A stretch of 64,000 bases of DNA from an uncultured Clostridia bacterium (GTDB lineage: Bacteria > Bacillota > Clostridia > Oscillospirales > Acutalibacteraceae): positions 1 to 64,000 of the forward strand of contig CALEHY010000002.1 in assembly GCA_937876375.1 (NCBI GenBank), given 5' to 3'. The position numbers were made by a program, and so were the translations under genes. Position 1 is the stretch's first letter; every line of letters starts with the position of its first letter. Shown piece after piece: positions 59,683-64,000 of this stretch. The notes under the pieces were generated by a model. That model was not told where the DNA came from. It did not search any database and saw only the letters and a list, made by a program, of their open reading frames with translations.

Positions 59683-61565
59683 TATCTTCTTCCCTTTTTG
59701 TTATTCTTTGATGGCTTATGATTGTTTGAACGCTTCTGTTTATTGAATGAAGGCTTGTTCTGTCTTTGCTGATTTTGGATAGGACGAACAAGACATTTGT
59801 CAGAAGTACCAATCAAATCATATCTGTGTGCCTTCTTGAGTGCTTCCTCAACTAAAGCGTGATTCTTTGGGTTAAAGTACTGCAAGAGTGCTCTTTGCAA
59901 CGCCTTGTCATGAGGATTTTTTGCAACAAAGACCGGCTCCATAGTATATGGGTCAAGTCCAGTGTAATACATTGTAGTTGAAATAGTACCAGGAGTAGGA
60001 TAATAATCCTGTACCTGCTCTGGTCTAATATGATGCTTTTTGAGGAACAGTGCAAGCTCAACAGCATCATCAAGAGTTGAACCAGGGTGGCTAGACATTA
60101 GGTAAGGAACGAGATACTGCTCCTTATTAACCTCTCCAGTGTACTGAAAATAACGCTTTGAAAACTCGATATAAGCCTCGATATGAGGTTTGCCCATTTT
60201 ATCGAGAACAGCTGCAGAGCAATGCTCTGGCGCAACCTTTAACTGACCAGACACATGGTGTTCAACAAGCTCTCTAAAGAACTGGTCATCCTTATCCTGT
60301 AGCAAATAATCATACCTAATACCAGAACGGATAAACACCTTTTTGATATTAGGTAATGAGCGAACAGAACGGAGTATATCGAGATACTCACTATGGTCGA
60401 CAGCCAAATTTTTGCAAGGTTTTGGAGCAAGACATTTCTTTCCCTTGCATAGTCCGTGCTCTAGCTGAAAATCGCAAGAGGTGCGTCTAAAATTCGCTGT
60501 AGGTCCACCGATATCATGAATATATCCCTTAAAATTAGGCATATGAGTTAGCTTTTCAGCCTCAACAAGAATACTTTTCTTGCTACGAGTGGTAACATAC
60601 CTACCCTGATGAAAAGCGATAGAACAGAAATTACAAGCACCAAAGCAACCACGATTGTGTGTAATAGAAAACTCAACCTCTTGGATACCAGGAACACCAC
60701 CAAGTGACTCATACATAGGGTGATAAGCTCTCATATATGGCAAGCTGTACACCCAATCAAGCTCTGCTGTGGTGAGTGGTGGCATAGGTGGGTTCTGCAC
60801 TACCATAACCTTGCCATGCTTTTGCTTTATGAGTTTACCACGGATATGGTCCTGTTCATCCTGTTGAATACGAGATGCCTTGGCATACTCTTTTTTTGAT
60901 GATTTAACATTATCAAGGCTAGGACATTCAACACCAACATAAGGTGTCTCCCTAGGGTCACAGCAATATGTAGTGCCAAGGATATCACGCATAGTAGAAA
61001 TATCCTCACCATTATCAAGACGCTGTGCTATCTCTATAATCTGATTTTCACCCATTCCATGAATAAGCAAATCAGCAGATGAATCAATAATAATGCTAGG
61101 ACGAATTTCGTCATCCCAGTAGTCATAATGTGCAAATCGACGAAGTGACGCCTCTAGTCCACCGATAATTACTGGAACATCTGGATAAAGTGATTTTGCG
61201 AGCTTTGAATAAACAATAACAGCTCTGTCTGGTCGTTTGCCCATAACGCCACCAGCTGTGTAGGCATCGGTAGAACGCTTTTTCTTAGCAACAGTATAAT
61301 GTGCGACCATAGAGTCGATATTGCCACTAGTAATAAGGTAGCCCAATCTAGGCTTGCCAAATTGAAGCAAATCAGCCGTGCTATGCCAATCTGGTTGGCT
61401 TAGTACGGCTACCTTAAACCCTTTTGCCTCAAGCACACGGGTGATTATTGCAGCGCCAAAGGATGGGTGGTCGACATATGCGTCACCAGTAATGTAGACG
61501 AAATCGACCTCGTCCCAACCCCTTTGGAGCATATCCTTTTTGTTAACTGGAAGAAAGGTGTTCAT
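59682..61565 (-). CDS. YgiQ-family radical SAM protein
   Basis: 627 residues. A B12-binding-like N-terminal region (GDAYVDHPSFGAAIITRVLEAKGF), the radical SAM Cys cluster CFGACNFCSIAF, and a long C-terminal part (PHDKALQRALLQYFNPKNHALV) followed by a basic, Asn/Gln-rich tail. YgiQ proteins have no settled reaction; a role as an rRNA or small-molecule modifying enzyme is open. It overlaps the ftsK stop by one base and comEA by one base. Confidence 0.92.
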   Translation of the reverse strand: MNTFLPVNKKDMLQRGWDEVDFVYITGDAYVDHPSFGAAIITRVLEAKGFKVAVLSQPDWHSTADLLQFGKPRLGYLITSGNIDSMVAHYTVAKKKRSTDAYTAGGVMGKRPDRAVIVYSKLAKSLYPDVPVIIGGLEASLRRFAHYDYWDDEIRPSIIIDSSADLLIHGMGENQIIEIAQRLDNGEDISTMRDILGTTYCCDPRETPYVGVECPSLDNVKSSKKEYAKASRIQQDEQDHIRGKLIKQKHGKVMVVQNPPMPPLTTAELDWVYSLPYMRAYHPMYESLGGVPGIQEVEFSITHNRGCFGACNFCSIAFHQGRYVTTRSKKSILVEAEKLTHMPNFKGYIHDIGGPTANFRRTSCDFQLEHGLCKGKKCLAPKPCKNLAVDHSEYLDILRSVRSLPNIKKVFIRSGIRYDYLLQDKDDQFFRELVEHHVSGQLKVAPEHCSAAVLDKMGKPHIEAYIEFSKRYFQYTGEVNKEQYLVPYLMSSHPGSTLDDAVELALFLKKHHIRPEQVQDYYPTPGTISTTMYYTGLDPYTMEPVFVAKNPHDKALQRALLQYFNPKNHALVEEALKKAHRYDLIGTSDKCLVRPIQNQQRQNKPSFNKQKRSNNHKPSKNNKKGRR

Positions 61566-64000
61566 TAAAACTCCTCGTCCTGATGATCAACAACGTCATC
61601 AGCACCAAAACTAATTTGTTCTGTATTTTCAGCTGTGAATTCTGGTGCAGGGCCCTTGGCTTGCATCTCTATCCACTGCTGTTTATTAATTCTAATCTCT
61701 CTTGGCTTTGCACCATCCTGTGGACCGATGATACCCTTATCCTCTAGCTCGTCCATAATCTTTGAGCCACGAGAATAGCCTACGCCAAGCTTTCTTTGTA
61801 GGAATGAGGTAGACGCTCTACCATTGTCTAAAACGACCTCTACAGCCTTGTCAAACAATGGATCAAGGTTTTCGCCACCATCACCACCATCGGTGAATGG
61901 GTTACCAGCACCCTTTTCTTGTGCAGCCTTGGACTCAATCTCCTTTTGGATTTCCTCAGAATACTGGGACTCGCCTTGATTCTTGATAAAGTCACATAGC
62001 TCCTCAACCTCTTCATCACTGATGAAACAGCCCTGTACACGCTGTGGCTTGCTAGCGCCGATAGGGTTATAGAGCATATCACCTCTACCAAGTAGTTTCT
62101 CTGCTCCACCAGAATCAAGAATAGTACGAGAATCAATCTGGCTAGAAACAGTAAGAGCGATACGAGATGAGATGTTTGCCTTAATAAGACCAGTGATAAC
62201 GTCAACAGATGGACGCTGTGTAGCAATAACAAGATGCATACCGGCAGCACGAGCCATCTGTGCCAAACGACAAATAGAATCCTCGACCTCTTTTGGTGCA
62301 GCCATCATCAAATCGGCAAGCTCGTCGATACAGATAACAACCTTTGGCATAGGGTCCATATCGCCATGCTTCTTTACATATTTGTTATAGCCCTCAATGT
62401 CCCTAACACCTGTGTCAGAGAACATTTGGTAACGCTTAAGCATTTCAGATACAGCCCAGCCAAGTGCACCAGATGCCTTGCGTGGATCAGTTACAACTGG
62501 AACAAGAAGATGAGGAATATTCTCATACTTTGAGAACTCAACCTTCTTTGGATCAATCATAAGGAACTTGACCTCATCAGGCTTTGCACGATAGAGAATT
62601 GATACAATAATAGAGTTCATACATACTGACTTACCAGAGCCAGTTGTACCAGCAATAAGAAGGTGAGGCATCTTTGCAATATCACAGTAAATATTATTAC
62701 CAGCGATATCCTTACCAATACCAGCAGAAAGCTTTGACTTTTGAGCGTCAAAATCTGGTGTGTCGATAAGCTCACGCATAGATACAGTATTCTTAAGTGT
62801 ATTAGGAATCTCGATACCGACAGCAGCCTTACCTGGAATAGGTGCCTCGATACGAACATTAGTAGCAGCAAGGTTAAGTGCGATATCATCAGCAAGATTT
62901 GTAATCTTGGAGATACGAACACCAGACGCTGGCTTTAGCTCATATCTAGTAACTGTTGGACCACGAGAAATATCAGTAATCTCGGCTGATACACCGAATG
63001 AACGCAAGGTGTCAACAAGTAGCTCTGCATTAGACTTTAGCTCTGCAGACACGTCCTTTGATGACTTATGCTTAACCGACTTTAATATATCACGAGGTGG
63101 GATAACATACTCTGCGACAGTAGCTGTCATCTCCTCATCAGTAACCTTAAACTCTGGAATTTCTACCGGCTTTGGCTCTTCTTTTTTCTTCTCCTCACTA
63201 GCATCACGAACGATATCATCAATAGATTTTGGTTCTTCCCTCTTCTCTTGATTGCGTCTAGTTGACTCATTAATCTCACGAATAATCTGTGAGGTAACGT
63301 CATCATCGAGTGGCTCCTCTTCCTTGACCTCTGCCTTTGCCTTTCTTGTTCTAGTTTTCTTAACTGGCTCATCAGCATTAGAGGTTGGTGGCTCATCATC
63401 AAGATAGATATCAATATTCTTTGTTTGACGACGCTCACGACGCTCCTCGATATATGGCTGTGCCTTTTCTACTACCTTTTTAACTGGCTTTGTAGTATTC
63501 TTGAAGAACTCATTAACAGTAACACGAGATAGTAGCATAATATCAACAACCATAATAATTAGGTCAACGATAATAGCAGGTGCCTTGCCCATTGTAAGAA
63601 GCAACCAACCGATAACACCACCAAAAAATCCACCGTTAAATGTCTTTGGTGCATCAGTAAACGCAAGCTTAATAGAATCGATAAATGGGTTGCCATTCTG
63701 ATTGAGAATAACATGGATAAGACTTGAAATCAAAAGGACAAGAAGAACTATTGATACAGCCTCAAATGTCATATTCTTGTTGGATTTCTTAACAGTAAAG
63801 AGAGCTGAATATACTAGGCAAAGTAGTGGGAACACAATAGCTGCCATCCAGCCAAAAAGGCCGATATAAACATTATGTAATACATTCCACACGCCCTCAC
63901 CAGCGATAACAGCGATAAAGAAGAATAAGACAGAAAAGGCAAAGATAGCTATGCTTAATAATCTAGCCTTTGTCTCTCTATTTCTTTCGTCAATCTCCAT
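61565..64000 (-). CDS. DNA translocase FtsK/SpoIIIE
   Basis: 811 residues; the first codon is an ATG at the very edge of the window, so a longer N-terminus cannot be excluded, though the length fits SpoIIIE/FtsK of Firmicutes. Four membrane helices (about 12-175), an acidic/basic linker (about 185-330), the motor domain with Walker A GTTGSGKSVCMN and Walker B VVICIDELADLM, RRAGQRP-type segment (ATQRPSVDVITG), and a C-terminal winged-helix gamma domain (about 715-780) that reads DNA polarity. It moves chromosomal DNA through the closing septum. First gene of the operon. Confidence 0.95.
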   Translation of the reverse strand: MEIDERNRETKARLLSIAIFAFSVLFFFIAVIAGEGVWNVLHNVYIGLFGWMAAIVFPLLCLVYSALFTVKKSNKNMTFEAVSIVLLVLLISSLIHVILNQNGNPFIDSIKLAFTDAPKTFNGGFFGGVIGWLLLTMGKAPAIIVDLIIMVVDIMLLSRVTVNEFFKNTTKPVKKVVEKAQPYIEERRERRQTKNIDIYLDDEPPTSNADEPVKKTRTRKAKAEVKEEEPLDDDVTSQIIREINESTRRNQEKREEPKSIDDIVRDASEEKKKEEPKPVEIPEFKVTDEEMTATVAEYVIPPRDILKSVKHKSSKDVSAELKSNAELLVDTLRSFGVSAEITDISRGPTVTRYELKPASGVRISKITNLADDIALNLAATNVRIEAPIPGKAAVGIEIPNTLKNTVSMRELIDTPDFDAQKSKLSAGIGKDIAGNNIYCDIAKMPHLLIAGTTGSGKSVCMNSIIVSILYRAKPDEVKFLMIDPKKVEFSKYENIPHLLVPVVTDPRKASGALGWAVSEMLKRYQMFSDTGVRDIEGYNKYVKKHGDMDPMPKVVICIDELADLMMAAPKEVEDSICRLAQMARAAGMHLVIATQRPSVDVITGLIKANISSRIALTVSSQIDSRTILDSGGAEKLLGRGDMLYNPIGASKPQRVQGCFISDEEVEELCDFIKNQGESQYSEEIQKEIESKAAQEKGAGNPFTDGGDGGENLDPLFDKAVEVVLDNGRASTSFLQRKLGVGYSRGSKIMDELEDKGIIGPQDGAKPREIRINKQQWIEMQAKGPAPEFTAENTEQISFGADDVVDHQDEEF

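Overview
The window reads as part of the chromosome of a low-to-moderate-GC Gram-positive anaerobe of the class Clostridia, most like a gut Oscillospirales/Ruminococcaceae bacterium. The support is the gene content: a division and cell-wall cluster with mraZ at its head and ftsZ at its end, a meso-diaminopimelate-type MurE, a ylxM-ffh-rpsP-khpA-rimM-trmD operon, a butyrate-type CoA-transferase, and several intracellular glycosidases. Species cannot be decided from sequence alone. No prophage, IS element, CRISPR array or rRNA was seen.

Layout. Positions 1-436 are an intergenic region with a two-hairpin repeat and DnaA-box-like sites. From 14535 down to 437 (minus strand) runs the cluster mraZ-rsmH-ftsL-PBP(PASTA)-murE-murF-mraY-ftsW-murG-murA-ftsQ-ftsZ. 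It has a consensus promoter and phased TGGGAT repeats in front of mraZ and a separate promoter for ftsZ; murD and ftsA are missing. From 14.8 to 17.9 kb lie a GPH sugar transporter, a YbjQ protein, a frameshifted small membrane protein, a candidate structured RNA, a lipoprotein and clustered repeats. From 18 to 26.2 kb lie an E2-type acyltransferase without a lipoyl domain, a CoA-transferase, an intracellular GH110-like galactosidase with a histidine phosphatase, uvrC, rsmD, coaD and a coiled-coil gene. From 26.4 to 30.5 kb lie HPr and the trmD-to-ylxM translation/SRP operon.

The most interesting part is 30.6-44.9 kb on the minus strand. A consensus promoter with a 29-bp palindromic operator drives a GH31 sulfoquinovosidase-like enzyme, a fructose-6-phosphate-aldolase-type transaldolase, a beta-hydroxyacid dehydrogenase, a DUF4867 protein, a fucose-isomerase-like protein, a TauE/SafE exporter, a ROK regulator and a GPH symporter. 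This set matches the sulfofructose transaldolase (sulfo-TAL) route of sulfoquinovose breakdown described in Firmicutes. In that route the sugar is released, isomerised and cleaved to 3-sulfolactaldehyde, which is reduced to 2,3-dihydroxypropane-1-sulfonate and exported. Two further glycosidases, one GH38/57-like and one GH95-like, follow in the same direction with no terminator until about 30643. Key residues that touch the sulfonate in the E. coli enzymes YihQ and YihU are changed here, so the substrate may not be plain sulfoquinovose.

From 44.9 to 48.9 kb lies a heterodimeric ABC exporter with a GNAT acetyltransferase, divergent from a Gfo/Idh oxidoreductase and an orphan PqqD-like protein. 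After tRNA-Leu(CAG) and a block of modular inverted repeats comes a 1399-residue secreted protein with Cys-rich modules, a beta-helix and an Ig-like end, divergent from a regulator with two DNA-binding domains. The right end holds an SGNH hydrolase, a DUF2156 protein, tRNA-Arg(CCG), and the tightly overlapped minus-strand operon ftsK/spoIIIE-ygiQ-comEA-comF.
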